A stretch of 64,000 bases of DNA from Rhipidocladum racemiflorum (taxonomy: Eukaryota; Streptophyta; Magnoliopsida; Poales; Poaceae). A program made the translations under genes and the position numbers. Location of the stretch: assembly GCA_036346355.1 (NCBI GenBank), contig CM070588.1, forward strand, positions 17,221,914 through 17,285,913, written 5' to 3'. Positions 1-10,070 of this stretch are shown piece by piece. The first letter of the stretch is position 1, and each line of letters opens with the position of its first letter. The notes under the pieces are model-generated. The model was given only the letters and a program-made list of their open reading frames with translations, made no database searches and was not told the origin of the DNA.

Positions 1-391
1 GAATTTTTCTCGAGTCATTTGCTATTTTTAATGAATTAAATGAATTACTAGGAATTATTTTAAATATTAAATCGCTGGAAAATCAAACTCGGGTCAAATC
101 TTGTTCATCCGACCGAAGTCGAACCCGAGTCGAGAGTCCGACCCGAGCCACGTGACTCGACCGAACCCACTCCTAACCCTAATCAATCCCACCGTTGGAT
201 CAAGATCCAACTGAGATCCGCCGACCCCCACCGAGCCGTGTCGGCCGGATCCGATCGCGCCGTGCGATCGGGGCCGTTGATCGCGCCACGTGGGCGGCTG
301 CGATTGCGTCGTCTCCGCCGAGTCCGAGCCGGACTCGCCCGGTGAGCGCCGCCGTGGCGACTAGGGTTCCGCCCGAGCACGCCTCCGGGGC

Positions 392-399
392 TATTTAAT
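392..399 (+). promoter_or_regulatory. TATA-like box of LTR A1
   Basis: TATTTAAT lies at the start of the GC-rich leader of the LTR. The 5' LTR of element A has a related CTATTTGATG reversed near 58873-58882. Position and composition suit an LTR core promoter; this is inferred from sequence only. Confidence 0.4.
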
Positions 400-1571
400 G
401 CCCGGCATACCGAGGACCGCCGTGATCCCGCCCCTCCTTCTCTACTTCACGAGGCAAAGCCGCGCGTTTAGCCGTCGAGCTTCGCCGTAATTGCGCCGCT
501 CATGCCACGGTCTTTGCTTCCTGCCGTCGCCGTCCCTGGCCCGTTGACCTCGATCCGGACTCACCGCGGACGAGACGCACGAAGGACATCTCACTTCACG
601 GAGCGCGCGAGCTTGCCGTCGGCAAGGCCGTCGTCCTCGCGCCGGTGAGCAGCTCCGCCGCAAGCCATCGCCGGACGCGAGCTCTCTCGGCCGTCCGATC
701 AAGATCCAACGCCGAGATCACGCCACGTCGCCATCGCGGTGAGATTGCGTTACGATTTCCAGATCTAATCTCGACCATCGGATCTAGATCCAACGGTCGA
801 AATCAATCGTTAACCCAAACGCGTCAACACGATCTAATCCGCGTTGATTTTCAAACCAACGGCCGTGATTGCGCCACGTGTCGGGAAGTTGGACCGACGC
901 CGTCGGCCGCCCACGCAGCGTGCGTGTAGGACCGACACGCGCCCGCGTGTCGAGGGCCCGCATGTCGGGTCGTCTCGGAGCGCCGACGTCACCCATGACG
1001 TCATCGGTGGGACCTGCCAGTGAGCCCCCGACGTCGACAATGACGCGTCACCCGAGTGGACCCACATGTCGGGCCTCACGTGGAGCCGTGGACCGAGTCC
1101 ACCGTGAGACCGAGCCAAGCGTGGACCAAGTCCATGGACCGGTGACGTCGACCAGCCAATCGAGGCTGCCACGTGTCCTTGTGACGCAATAATTAATTTC
1201 CAAAAGAAAATGATTTATTAATTCGAAATATTGATTCAAATTTAGATTCAAACTTCAAACGCTTATAACTTTTGCGTTTCAACTCCGATTTGAGCGATTC
1301 AAATTTCTAAATTTGTATAAAATTGAGATCTACCTAAATATGAATTTTATTTAATTTTTGGACTAAAGTTTTTCTCTATAATATTATTTAATTGATTATT
1401 TAAACTTTAAATAATCATAACTTTTGCGTTTTAACTCCAAATTTGACGATTCCAGTTTCTAAAAATCCAGAAAAATTATGTTCTCTCTGTTTATGGATTT
1501 TATTTGGAGTTTTGGGATCTTTTTGCCTAGTGTTTATTTGTGTATTTGCTATTTGCACGCTTTACGAGTAG

Positions 1572-1652
1572 ACGTTGAAGTGCCGGAAGGATTCGAGGGA
1601 GAAGTGTTGACTCAGGATCCAACTCAAGACCAAGAGCAAGTACTTTTTGAAG
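1572..1652 (+). other. Putative LTR-encoded coding exon (copy A1)
   Basis: An 81-nt block preceded by GAGTAG and followed by GCAAGT, a typical GC-class splice donor. It reads as AC, 26 open codons and a final G, giving the peptide core VEVPEGFEGEVLTQ. The equivalent blocks at 35963-36043, 57487-57567 and 63043-63123 are also exactly 81 nt. Across the four copies 17 sites vary: 12 at codon position 3, 5 at position 1, none at position 2. That bias indicates past selection on a protein. Function is unknown. See the finding on the split LTR gene. Confidence 0.6.
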
Positions 1653-2794
1653 GCAAGTTGTGCTTTGACCATGTTGATCCTATTTCGAAATCTATTTTGA
1701 TTTAAACTATTGCATGCTAGCTCAATTAGAAAGATACTTTGTTTAAACATGGGGGTTAGATAAATACCAATTTGCTATATGACACCTTGATTACTTAAGT
1801 ATGTGCCATGACCCTTTGTCACCCTAGTTGTGGATTACTAGTTGGACATTATTAAATTGCCAACATGGGTTTTAGACCGTTGTAGTACCTTTGCTTAGAC
1901 ACTGCTACGTGCTCATGACATGATTTTGGACAATCAAATGTTAATATTGACTTAATGATATATTGAACCTGTTTTGGAAAAGTATCATGTGATGTTGATG
2001 GCACGTGGTGCATGGTAATCAAGCGGGGTTTGATAAATGATTTCGGCCAGGGGCATGTGGCAAGAGTAATCAGTGGGCCGGTTGTGGCGTTAGGAATGTT
2101 GATTTGGTTCTTGGGTAGTCTTGCCCTGGTCACTCTAAGGACTTAACCTTGCAAGCCTTTGAACTGGGTCATACTTGCAACCACATGGTCGGAATGGGAC
2201 GGCCCTAGTTGACTAAGTCGCTAAGGACTCACTTGTGGAGCCTCAGGGTGTCGATTACACCGTTTGTGTGATTGTACGGGAGCGTATCGTGGCTGTGGCA
2301 GTACCCATCTAACGGTGTGTTGGTCCCATACTTCGCCTTGGCTAAGGGAAGGGATGGTGTAGAGCACGTCACGAGAGGACCACCTGTGTTGTTTGAGGCT
2401 TCCAAAGGCTTTGTTACTGAACTCGCCTTTGTGGTGTTGGTTGTATCTTGTGGGTAAAGTGCATAACCTCTGTGAGTGTAGAATCTATTTGAATAGCCGA
2501 GTCCACGATGATCGACAATGCTCTGGAATTACAGTCAAGGGGTAGACTTTACGAAAATAACTTGGTTTTAAAAGATGGGTTGGTTTAACAAGGAAGGTGA
2601 TGGAAATATGGTGTAGGATGGGAAAAATGTTTGTTAAACTTCTTGAAAAGTTATTTATGCTTTACTTATTTCTCTTGCTTTGAATCTACTTTTATTACTT
2701 GTCAAAAGTCATTTTCGCAAATATACCTTGAGCTATTCCTTTGTACCGAGCCATGCATATAGTATATTAGCTTGCATTCTGTGCATGACTTGTT

Positions 2795-2809
2795 GAGTAC
2801 CAAGTACTC
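2795..2809 (+). repeat. Conserved LTR hairpin (copy A1)
   Basis: GAGTAC, a 3-nt loop, GTACTC, followed by ACCCTTG. Hairpins at the equivalent place occur in LTR families B, D, D-like and E, each about 20-30 nt before an AG that could be a splice acceptor. Confidence 0.6.
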
Positions 2810-3097
2810 ACCCTTGCCTCAACACAATACCGATTGAAGAGGAGACTACGCCAGCTTTAGGAGGAGTTCCAAGAGGACCCGTCTACTTAGGGATGCGAGC
2901 CTACCGGTTACTGTGGTATCTTGGATGGCGCCAAGTTATTTGATTTTCCGCTGCTATTATTTCTCTTTTAATAAGTTTCGCCTTGCAAGGCATATATTTG
3001 TAACTTGGCCATAAGGTCGAGTAACCCTTTGATTATTTAAATAAAGTACTTTGATAGTATCGTTTGGTATGATTGTGATATATACCGATGTTAAGAC

Positions 3098-3138
3098 TGT
3101 GTGCACTAGCGCGTTCCTGGACTAGTGCTGAATACACA
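3098..3138 (+). repeat. Inverted-repeat stem near LTR end (copy A1)
   Basis: TGTGT-GCACTAG pairs with CTAGTGC and, across a short bulge, ACACA. It is present in all family A LTRs and, with a base-pair exchange, in family B LTRs. Confidence 0.55.
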
Positions 3139-3172
3139 GAGGGTCCGGATTTGCAAATTCGGGGTCCCGACA

Positions 3173-3569
3173 GTTCGTACACCTTTTATAGGGGTTTGAC
3201 GGGAATTTCACTTGTGTTGGGGTCTTAGATTGCCTGGACACATCACTGTGTACTTGGGAGGAGTTGTTGGAGGGTGTCAGACATTGGTGATTTGGCATTA
3301 TGTTCGCGTCGGAGGGAGACACGGCTGGGAGTGATTCCCTTCGGTTCCCTCCTTCGCCACGGAAGGGTACTTCCCCTCGTTGCGGGGGGAAAAGGGGTGA
3401 TTCTTATCCATCTCCTCCTTTTACCGGGGGTTGACCCCCTAGAATATGGACTCATGGCTTTGTCGAAGGAAGAGGTTGGCGTTCATAAAACCGTTCATGT
3501 GGGTCACTAGACACGTGGTGTTTCGCTCAGTTGGCCAAGGGGAGGGATGAGCCTGGCTGGCCCACCACA
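3173..3569 (-). repeat. 3' LTR of element G (interrupted)
   Basis: Matches 14657-15053 over 397 bp with 4 substitutions (3 transitions, 1 transversion) and no gap. The remaining 227 bp of the 624-bp LTR are absent, because LTR A1 is inserted at 3172/3173; the rest should lie left of A1 outside the window. Confidence 0.9.
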
Positions 3570-3774
3570 CTAGCCCCTCATGTCAGCGGGTAGAAGTCGT
3601 TCTGCTCGCTGGGATGCAACATTAAACGTCCGAGAGTTTTTTTTTTGTAGAGATAGGGTTTTCCGACGGTGGCGAGGTTCATCTTCTTTGGCTCCGCATT
3701 TCGTCCGTTTTCTTTTCTCGTTCGCGTTCTCCTCCGGTGCCTGTCTCCCTGATCTCCTACCCACCTAGATCTCC

Positions 3775-4755
3775 ATGGGTCCTAGGCGCCCTCCTAAGAT
3801 AAAACCAGTTCTGAGCGAAGAGGATGCCGCGGGATTATCCCCCATTTTGGGGCGGTCGGCGTTGAGCTCTACCGATCTCGATGCATTAGCGGCTGATTTT
3901 GGGGTAATACGCCCTTCCATGCGCCTCCCGGGTGGTGAAGAAACCCTCACCAAAGGCGAATGAAGCAGTGGTGTTCGCGGCATTTCTCGAGGCAGACTTC
4001 GCTTCCGTCTGCCCCTCTACTGCCGTAGATTCGGTTTTCCATGCGGGAGTCACGGCTACCCCTAACGCCATTGTGCGATTGGCGGTGTTGGAATGGGCGT
4101 TCGCGGCCTGAATCCACTTGACAGGGCGCTTTGTTTTCTCTCATAGAAGACGCGTTTTGGCAACCAAGCAACAGAAACAGGAACGAAGGTCGTAAGTCAT
4201 GTTTCGGTTCTCTGAATTTCCAGACGAAGAGATCTCTTATAAAGGAAATCCCAGTAGCGGCCGCCAAGGGGAAATGGGACTCAGGATGGATGTCACGGTG
4301 GTATTATCAAATTCTCGTGGGCACGGACTCTCCTCTCCATACTTCGATGGGTCCAGTCCGCGCGATTCGATCCCCGAATTGGCGCGACCGCGGAAGAGAT
4401 TGGACATCTTGACTATCTGAAGGCCCTTCGTGCCCAGAGTACAATGCGAGATTTGGTGGAAGAATACTGCCTATGTCGTATCGACCCTTTGGCCAGGAGT
4501 TCCCCTGTTACTCTGGAGCGGTCGCTGGGAGGTACGGTGTCCGTGATTCGACCTGAAGGGGTACAAGACCGGGGGCGCGGGGCGGCCGAGAGATTGGCTC
4601 GCAAGCTTCTGGGCCCTTGCCAGGCAACGGAGTATGAGGCCGCTATGGGCGCCGTGGGGGCCACCCGATGCTCTCGCTTCTTATCGATCGGGACGCCGCT
4701 TCTCATCCCCGAGGGTCAGCTGGTTCTCCCCGCCCTGCCAAACGAGCAAGGTTAG
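3775..4755 (+). pseudogene. Antisense ORF1 of element G, N-terminal part (frameshifted)
   Basis: Plus-strand coding traces opposite to G's gag-pol. Segments in three frames read as one protein: start ATG at 3775, then a segment from 3959 containing FAAFLEADFASVCPSTAVD, then 4131-4412 with AAKGKWDSGWMSRWYY, then 4444-4755 with MRDLVEEYCLCRIDPL. Breaks lie near 3960, 4110-4130 and 4415-4440. The style resembles the plant proteins annotated as 'putative gypsy type transposon', which are found antisense in the 3' region of Tat elements; I make that match from memory. Function is unknown. The frameshifts mean this copy cannot make the full protein. Confidence 0.6.
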
Positions 4756-5738
4756 CTCGTGTTGCGCTGCCCCAAGCCGCTGCCACTTCGGGTGGGAGCG
4801 AGGATTTGGGGGATGATGACGACGAGGAGGCGGATTGGGATTCGGAGGAATCCAGCGACGAGGGTGATTCCTCCGGCTCGGTGGCGGCTACGTCTCTCCT
4901 GCCTCCGCCCCCTTCGGGTTCTGTGGGTGCGGGGGGCCCCTCCGAAACGATTCCCTTGGCTGTTGTGGGCGAACCCTCGCATATGCCATCTGCCCCAGAT
5001 ACGAGCTCTCCCGGGGCAACATCAAGTCCGGCTGCTATGGGGGAGGTTCCCTCGGCCCTCCCACTTGACCCTTCTGTTAATGTGCCTGTTGACGGGAGTC
5101 AGTCCCCCGGGTATTCATTTCTGGGGATTCCCAGAGTGGAGACTATCGACGTATATGACGAGGATGATGGTGATTCTCCGGCTGCGGAGTGCGCACGAGG
5201 GCAACTTGAAGATGGGACCGCCCCTGCGACAGGGGAGACTCGGGGTTTGCGGTTGAACATTTCCACCCCTGACACCCCCACTGGGGGAGAAGGTCTTACT
5301 CCTGATACTTTTCCCGCCAGCTCGTTAGGGTGCGATATTCTTTCAGGTTTTGATGAGGTTAATGCAGGAGGTAATAATGCGGAGGAGGCGGAGGCTTTAA
5401 CACCGTTGAAACAGTCCAAATCGGGCGCTTGCCAGTCCTTTGCCTGCCGCGGAGGAGGAGGGTCGAGAACCTCCGATTCCAAGTACTCAAGGCGTCCCCC
5501 CCCGGATGAGGGGATTTTACCTTCGAGCCAACCAGCCCCTGCGGGTGGTGTGGGCTCTTCCTTTGTCCGCTTTGATTTGTCGGATTTTTCAGCCTCAGAT
5601 TTTGAAAGGGGGGCGGCTGTTTCTCCGTCTTTAAGAAAGATGCGCGCGGCCTTTTCTCCTTACAATAAATCTGTGGCTTTATTTGAGGAAGTCAATGACC
5701 TTTCTCTCTGCGAGATCTCGATGGACCATCATTTAAAG
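4668..5738 (+). CDS. Antisense ORF1 of element G, central acidic/Ser-Pro-rich exon
   Basis: Open frame from 4668 to the splice donor at 5738/5739. It begins with a basic patch (RPAKRARLARVALP) followed at about residues 40-70 by an acidic run (EDLGDDDDEEADWDSEESSD), then a long low-complexity Ser/Pro/Gly region, ending SMDHHLK at the donor. Without splicing the frame runs into an unrelated hydrophobic stretch and stops at 5873. With removal of 5739-5814 it continues in phase into a coiled coil. The acidic and Ser-rich composition suggests a nuclear or chromatin-facing protein, but no domain is recognised. Confidence 0.55.
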
Positions 5739-5814
5739 GTACCCTTCCTTTTGAGCTTATCCTACTGGTATCAATGTCTTTCAATACCCTGCTTCATATC
5801 TTCTCCATTTTTAG
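5739..5814 (+). other. Spliceosomal intron in antisense ORF1 (76 nt)
   Basis: Donor AAAG/GTACCC and acceptor TCCATTTTTAG/GGGG bound a 76-nt T-rich stretch, a normal minimum size for a plant intron. It is phase 0: the upstream frame ends LK and the downstream frame starts GAVLASEISRRFRTYLGQF. The protein character changes sensibly across the join, from linker to coiled coil, and both flanking reading frames fit. Confidence 0.7.
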
Positions 5815-6757
5815 GGGGCTGTACTCGCTTCAGAAATATCGCGTCGATTTCGGACGTACTTGGGTCAGTTTAACAAGGGGGCCCAGGATTGCGAGGCCGC
5901 GAAGGAACGGGTAGCGGAACTAGAGGCGGAGAAGGCTAATCTTTCAAGGGCACTTCAGGACTCTGAGGACTCGTTGGCCAAGGTGCAGGCTGAAGCATCC
6001 CAAAGTCGGGATTTGGCTGCTAAAAATGCGAACTCGAGGGGTAATTTCTTCGATGAGGGACCGTCTCGCCGAGGAGGAGCGAAAGCCATGGCGGCGGAGC
6101 GAAACTAAAAGAAGAAAGATGATCGAATAGAGGAATTGAAAAACCTATTGGTGGTTGCTTTGAAGAGGGCAAGAACATGTTGAAGAAGCAAGTGGAGGAA
6201 TTCCCTCTCAACTCGCAACGGGCGCGGGCGAGGGTCAAATGCACCTTCGTAACACTCAACGAGCGGAGGAGCGTCACGACATGGTTCAGAAGGAATTGGA
6301 ATCCGTTGTCTCGGGGATTCACGGGGCTACAGAGGCCTTCCTTCAGCAGCTCCCTCGGTTCGGTATTGATGCGGCTCCGAGTCGTATTCCCTCCTCCAGC
6401 CTGGAAGCTGTCTCCTTCCTTGAGAAATCTACTAAGATTTTTGGGGATTCAGCACTGACCTTCGGCGATTACTGCGCGAGACTGGGCTCCGTCAAAACGG
6501 CTCAGCTATTGGAGGCAAAAGGATGTACTCATATACGCGAGCACTTCGGTTTTTCTTCTGCTGCTCCGTCGTTACCAGGGTTCGGAGATATCCCTTCGTC
6601 GGTGAAGCCTTCCTCCGCCGCATCTAGGCTATCGTCAAGCTTTATGTCAGATTTCTGGAAGCAGCACGGGGAGCCCACCGCAAGGGAGTCGGTTCGTCGA
6701 GCTCGTGCTGTGATGCGCGACTCGGGGAAAGGCAAAGAGAAGCCGCCTCCTTCTTAG
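5815..6757 (+). pseudogene. Antisense ORF1 of element G, coiled-coil and C-terminal part
   Basis: After the intron the frame encodes a strongly heptad-like coiled coil (AAKERVAELEAEKANLSRAL) to about 6030. A frameshift there moves the frame to the register that opens at 6239. The C-terminal 172 residues (6239-6757) are continuous: EELESVVSGIHGA-like helices, a mixed region containing KTAQLLEAKGCTHIREHFGF, and a Ser-rich basic tail ending GKGKEKPPPS. Several stops lie between 6105 and 6180 in the working frame. Probable product: a structural coiled-coil protein specific to Tat elements, of unknown role. Confidence 0.55.
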
Positions 6758-6976
6758 TTGGTGTATCTTCGTGTGAGGGAATTTTTGTAGACACTTGGGT
6801 TAAATCACCCATTTTATCAAATGACCATGTATGTTCGTTCGCTCCACGGGTCCCTTCGTCCGAAAAGCGTTTAGCTTCTCCCAACGGAGACCAAACGTCA
6901 GTGACGAGTATTAGCGGGACTTAATGGTCCGGCGAACTTCTCGGGGGACGTGTGGACACTTGGGCTTCCCGCGTTC

Positions 6977-6987
6977 TTATTTAACTC
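6977..6987 (+). promoter_or_regulatory. Possible TATA box before antisense ORF2
   Basis: TTATTTAACTC lies about 90 bp upstream of the ATG at 7071, in the plus orientation. It is a plausible plant TATA element for the small antisense gene; there is no other support. Confidence 0.3.
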
Positions 6988-7070
6988 TGGCCCTTTTCAC
7001 CTTCCTGGCCCACCTTGTTAGTATCAGAGTAGACGATCGCTCTCTACCCCTGTCTTCCTTTGCTTTTTCA

Positions 7071-7415
7071 ATGGCTGACCTCCCCGGGGAAATCATGGAA
7101 GAAGACCCCATTTTTGCCAACCTGGATGAGGGGCCGCCTGTGGCAGAGATCCCGCCACTGCTGGGGGAGGAGGGAGCCCCTATCATGGTTCCTGATCTTC
7201 CGGGTGACGCTCTCGCTCCCGGGGGTCTTCCAGCCGCCGACGATTTCGAGGCCTTCATTGAAGGTCTATGGGCGGATTTCGACATGATAATGGCCGCAGA
7301 GGAGGCCCTCGCCCGAGACCTCGCCAACCTCGACATATTGATCGGGATGGTGCCGCGGCTGCTGGAAGCCAAGGATGCCCTCGCGGAAGCCGTGGCGCGT
7401 GCTAATCGCATCTAA
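7071..7415 (+). CDS. Antisense ORF2 of element G: small acidic protein, intact
   Basis: From the ATG at 7071 this encodes 114 residues ending VARANRI. The frame is open upstream to 6924, but that part is hydrophobic and unlike coding, and 7071 is preceded by a CA-rich plant-like context. The protein is acidic and alanine/leucine-rich: MADLPGEIMEEDPIFANLDE at the start, a Pro/Gly-rich middle, then a helical C-terminal half (DMIMAAEEALARDLANLDIL). It is the only complete reading frame in element G. It sits between ORF1 and the tandem array, antisense to pol. I recognise no domain; the function is unknown. Confidence 0.5.
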   Translation: MADLPGEIMEEDPIFANLDEGPPVAEIPPLLGEEGAPIMVPDLPGDALAPGGLPAADDFEAFIEGLWADFDMIMAAEEALARDLANLDILIGMVPRLLEAKDALAEAVARANRI

Positions 7416-7831
7416 GTCCGCTTCGTTTCGTATAAAAGCTTCTGTTGGATTACTGTACTATGTATGCTTGGGACAATATTATGTAATTCCCAGTCGGGGA
7501 TTTGTACTTATATCTGTTCTTTGTCTTCTCTGTTTGAATTCCTTCTGATCTTGCATTCTTAGCTTCCTATCGCGCCTTGAGTAGTAGTCGTGAAATGGTC
7601 TCGTATGGTCGCATAATGCGTAAGCACCCCCTCCTTCCTTGCCGAGGGAAAGACGGGATACCGACTTGGGTGTATTTTCTCAATAACTTGGCAAGGGTAG
7701 TACGGTGTGTTCTCCGGTCCTTCGGAGCGAAGGTGAGGTTGGCACCTTAACCCGGACGGTTATTTCGTGAATAGATGAACTGGAACAACGAACGAATTGT
7801 AGTGTCGGTGCGACTAACTATCCACGAATTC
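7416..7831. other. Non-coding stretch between antisense ORF2 and tandem array
   Basis: I see no coding frame or repeat. The first 100 bases after the ORF2 stop are AT-rich and contain ATGTAATTCC- and TTGAATTCC-like sequence that could serve as an antisense 3' untranslated region. Confidence 0.4.
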
Positions 7832-8876
7832 TTACCCGGCGCGAGGCAACGGGTCTCCGTAGCGAGGGATGGGTAGGACTTTTGCCCGACCAAGCATCCG
7901 CGAACTCCTACCCGGCGCGGGGCAACGGGTCTCCGGAGCGAGGGATGGGGGGACTTTGGCCCGACCAAGCATCCGCGAAATCCTACCCGGCGCGAGGCAA
8001 CGGGTCTCCGGAGCGAGGGATGGGTGGGACTTTTGCCCGACCAAGCATCCGCGTACTCCCACCCGGCACGAGGCAACGGGTCTCCGGAGCGAGGGATGGG
8101 TGGGACTTATGCCCGACCAAGCATCCGCAAAATCCTACCCGGCGCGAGGCAACGGGTCTCCGGAGCGAGGGATGGGTGGGACTTTTGCCCGACCAAGCAT
8201 CCACAGACTCCTACCCGCGAGGCAACGGGTCTCCTGAGCGAGGATGGGTGGGACTTATGCCCGACCAAGCATCCGCGAATCCTACCCGTGCGAGGCAACG
8301 GGTCTCCTGAGCGAGGATGGGTGGGACTTATGCCCGACCAAGCATCCACAATCCTACCCTGCGCGAGGCAGCGGTCTCCTGAGCGGGGATGGGTGGGACT
8401 TATGCCCGACCAAGCATCCGCGAAATCCTACCCGGCGAGGCAACGGGTCTCCTGAGCGGGGATGGGTGGGACTTATGCCCGACCAAGCATCCGCGAAATC
8501 ATACCCGGCGCGAGGCAACGGGTCTCCGGAGCGAGGGATGGGTGGGACTTATGCCCGACCAAGCATCCGCGAAATCCTACCCGGCGAGGCAACGGGTCTC
8601 CTGAGCGAGGATGGGTGGGACTTTGCCCGACCAAGCATCCGCGATACTCCCACCCAAGACGAGGCAACGGGTCTCCTGAGCGAGGATGGGTGGGACTTAT
8701 GCCCGACCAAGCATCCAGAAAATCCTACCCTGCCGAGGCAGCGGGTCTCCTGAGCGAGGATGGGTGGGACATATGCCCGACCAAGCATCCGCTAAATCCT
8801 ACCCGGCGCGAGGCAACGGGTCTCCGGAGCGAGGGATGGGTGGGACTTATGCCCGACCAAGCATCCGCGTACTCCT
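7832..8876 (+). repeat. Tandem array, about 76-bp unit, 14 copies
   Basis: Fourteen head-to-tail copies, each containing CCGACCAAGCATCC once and CAACGGGTCTCC (or a one-base variant) once. The unit is about 76 bp; several copies are 70-75 bp through small deletions in the CCGGCGCGAGG part. Copies are very similar, so the array is recent or homogenised. It lies between integrase and the antisense ORFs, the part of Tat elements known to gain tandem repeats. Reading frames through it are by-products of periodicity and are not genes. Confidence 0.95.
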
Positions 8877-9205
8877 AATAGGTTTCTTGATTTGAATCCT
8901 GGAGAATATGAAGATGGCTCGAACTCGCAATGTCTTTCCATTATTTTATTGATAAGGATCGGTACATTTCTTTCCTTCGGATTCCACCACCTACGGATAA
9001 AATTTTTTGAGTGCGTCGGTGTTCCAGGTCCGTGGTATCTCTTCTCCGCAGGGGGTAATGAGTTTGTGTGCACCCTTCGCTGTTGACTCTTGGATGATGT
9101 ATGGTCCCTCCTGTGTCGCTTCCAGCCTTCGAAGGTCGGAGCGGCCCGCTTGAGCACCATGTCCCCAGGGTGTATTTCACGTTTCTTCACCTTCTTGTTG
9201 AAGCT

Positions 9206-10040
9206 TCAGGTGGACGCCTCCGCGTAGGCTTTCATGGTCTTTAAGGCTTGAAGCTTGTGTTCTTCCTTTAGATCACACGTGATGTCAATTGCCTCATGGG
9301 TCGGGGTTTTAATTACTCGTAAAGATTTTGCACAGATCTCCGCAGGTGAAACGGCTTCTTCCCCGAAAAGGAGGCGGAAGGGGGAGAACCCGGTCGCTCT
9401 TGAGGCCAAAGTGCGGGTTGCCCATAAGACGTGATTCAGCTCGTCGGGCCAAAGCCCCTTCTTAGAGCCGTAAAGCCTTTTTTTTATGCCATCAAGAAGT
9501 AACCCGTTCGCCCGTTCCACCGCCTGCTCGATCGAGGATGACCCACCGAGGCGAAGCATCTTTATCCCGAGATTGTCGCGATGTCGCGGAATTTCCAGAG
9601 TCAAATTGAGTCCCATTGTCGGTCCACGATCCGTAAGGGACCCCGTGACGGCAGATAATCGTTTTCCATAGAAATTTGACGGCGGCCTCTGCGGTTATCT
9701 TCGCAACCGGCTCGCCTCGATCCAGCGGGAGAAGTAATCGATGGCAACGATTAAAATCAAGGTTTGCTCGAGCTTTAGGAAGCGCCCCAACAATATCTAT
9801 TCCCCACTTGGCGAAGGGCCAGGCCGGGGTACCGCATGCGCTCATTGGGCGGCCCTCGTTTGCTTGGTCATCCATTGGCACGCATGACAGTGTCGGACCA
9901 TGTGCTCCGCATCTTGCAACGCTGAAGGCCAGTAGAGCCCCATCCGGAATAGCTTTCTCACGAGATTCCTAGGGGCCTGGTGTGCTCCGCAATCTCCCTC
10001 GTGTGCTTCAAGTAAAGCTTGAACTCCTTCTTCTCGCGAA
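9206..10040 (-). pseudogene. Element G integrase (frameshifted)
   Basis: Integrase inserts the cDNA copy into the host chromosome. In element direction there is an N-terminal zinc-binding trace (HEGDCGAH then RHCHACQ, about 10020-9895), then the catalytic core: first Asp in WGIDIVGALPKA, second Asp in WTDNGTQFDS, and the Glu in QAVERANGLLLDGIKKRL. The core is split between 9881-9492 and 9616-9206 by frameshifts around 9615-9500, in the stretch between second Asp and Glu. The C-terminal part keeps FSPFRLLFGEEAV, typical of plant Tat integrases. No chromodomain is present, as expected for Tat. Inactive as read. Confidence 0.85.
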
Positions 10041-10070
10041 ATGCAGCGTAGCCATGGAGCGCAGAGGCCG

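Larger units (their letters stand above)
1..3172 (+). mobile_element. LTR of Tekay-like gypsy family A, copy A1 (left end outside window)
   Basis: Large LTR in plus orientation ending GGTCCCGACA; the same end, reversed, starts the copies at 34411, 46083 and 61489. Complete copies begin TGTAACACCCCAA, so roughly 250-300 bp are missing to the left. It has a TATA-like TATTTAAT at 392-399, a GC-rich leader to about 1190, AT-rich sequence, a putative coding block at 1572-1652, a hairpin at 2795-2809 and a stem at 3098-3138. It abuts element G's LTR exactly at 3172/3173 and G's LTR is missing its remaining 227 bp there, so A1 inserted into G. Whether A1 is solo or the end of a longer element cannot be seen. 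Confidence 0.85.

Noticed and set aside
3173..3569. A 397-bp LTR for element G ending at the shared repeat boundary
   Set aside because: The shared segment does not start with TG, no primer site follows at 14656, and a clear Tat primer site lies at 14411-14429. The true LTR is 624 bp.
7747..8895. Many overlapping open frames on both strands in the tandem array, and the idea of a CRISPR-like array
   Set aside because: The frames repeat with the 76-bp unit. There are no unique spacers between short repeats; the whole unit repeats, and this is a plant retroelement.
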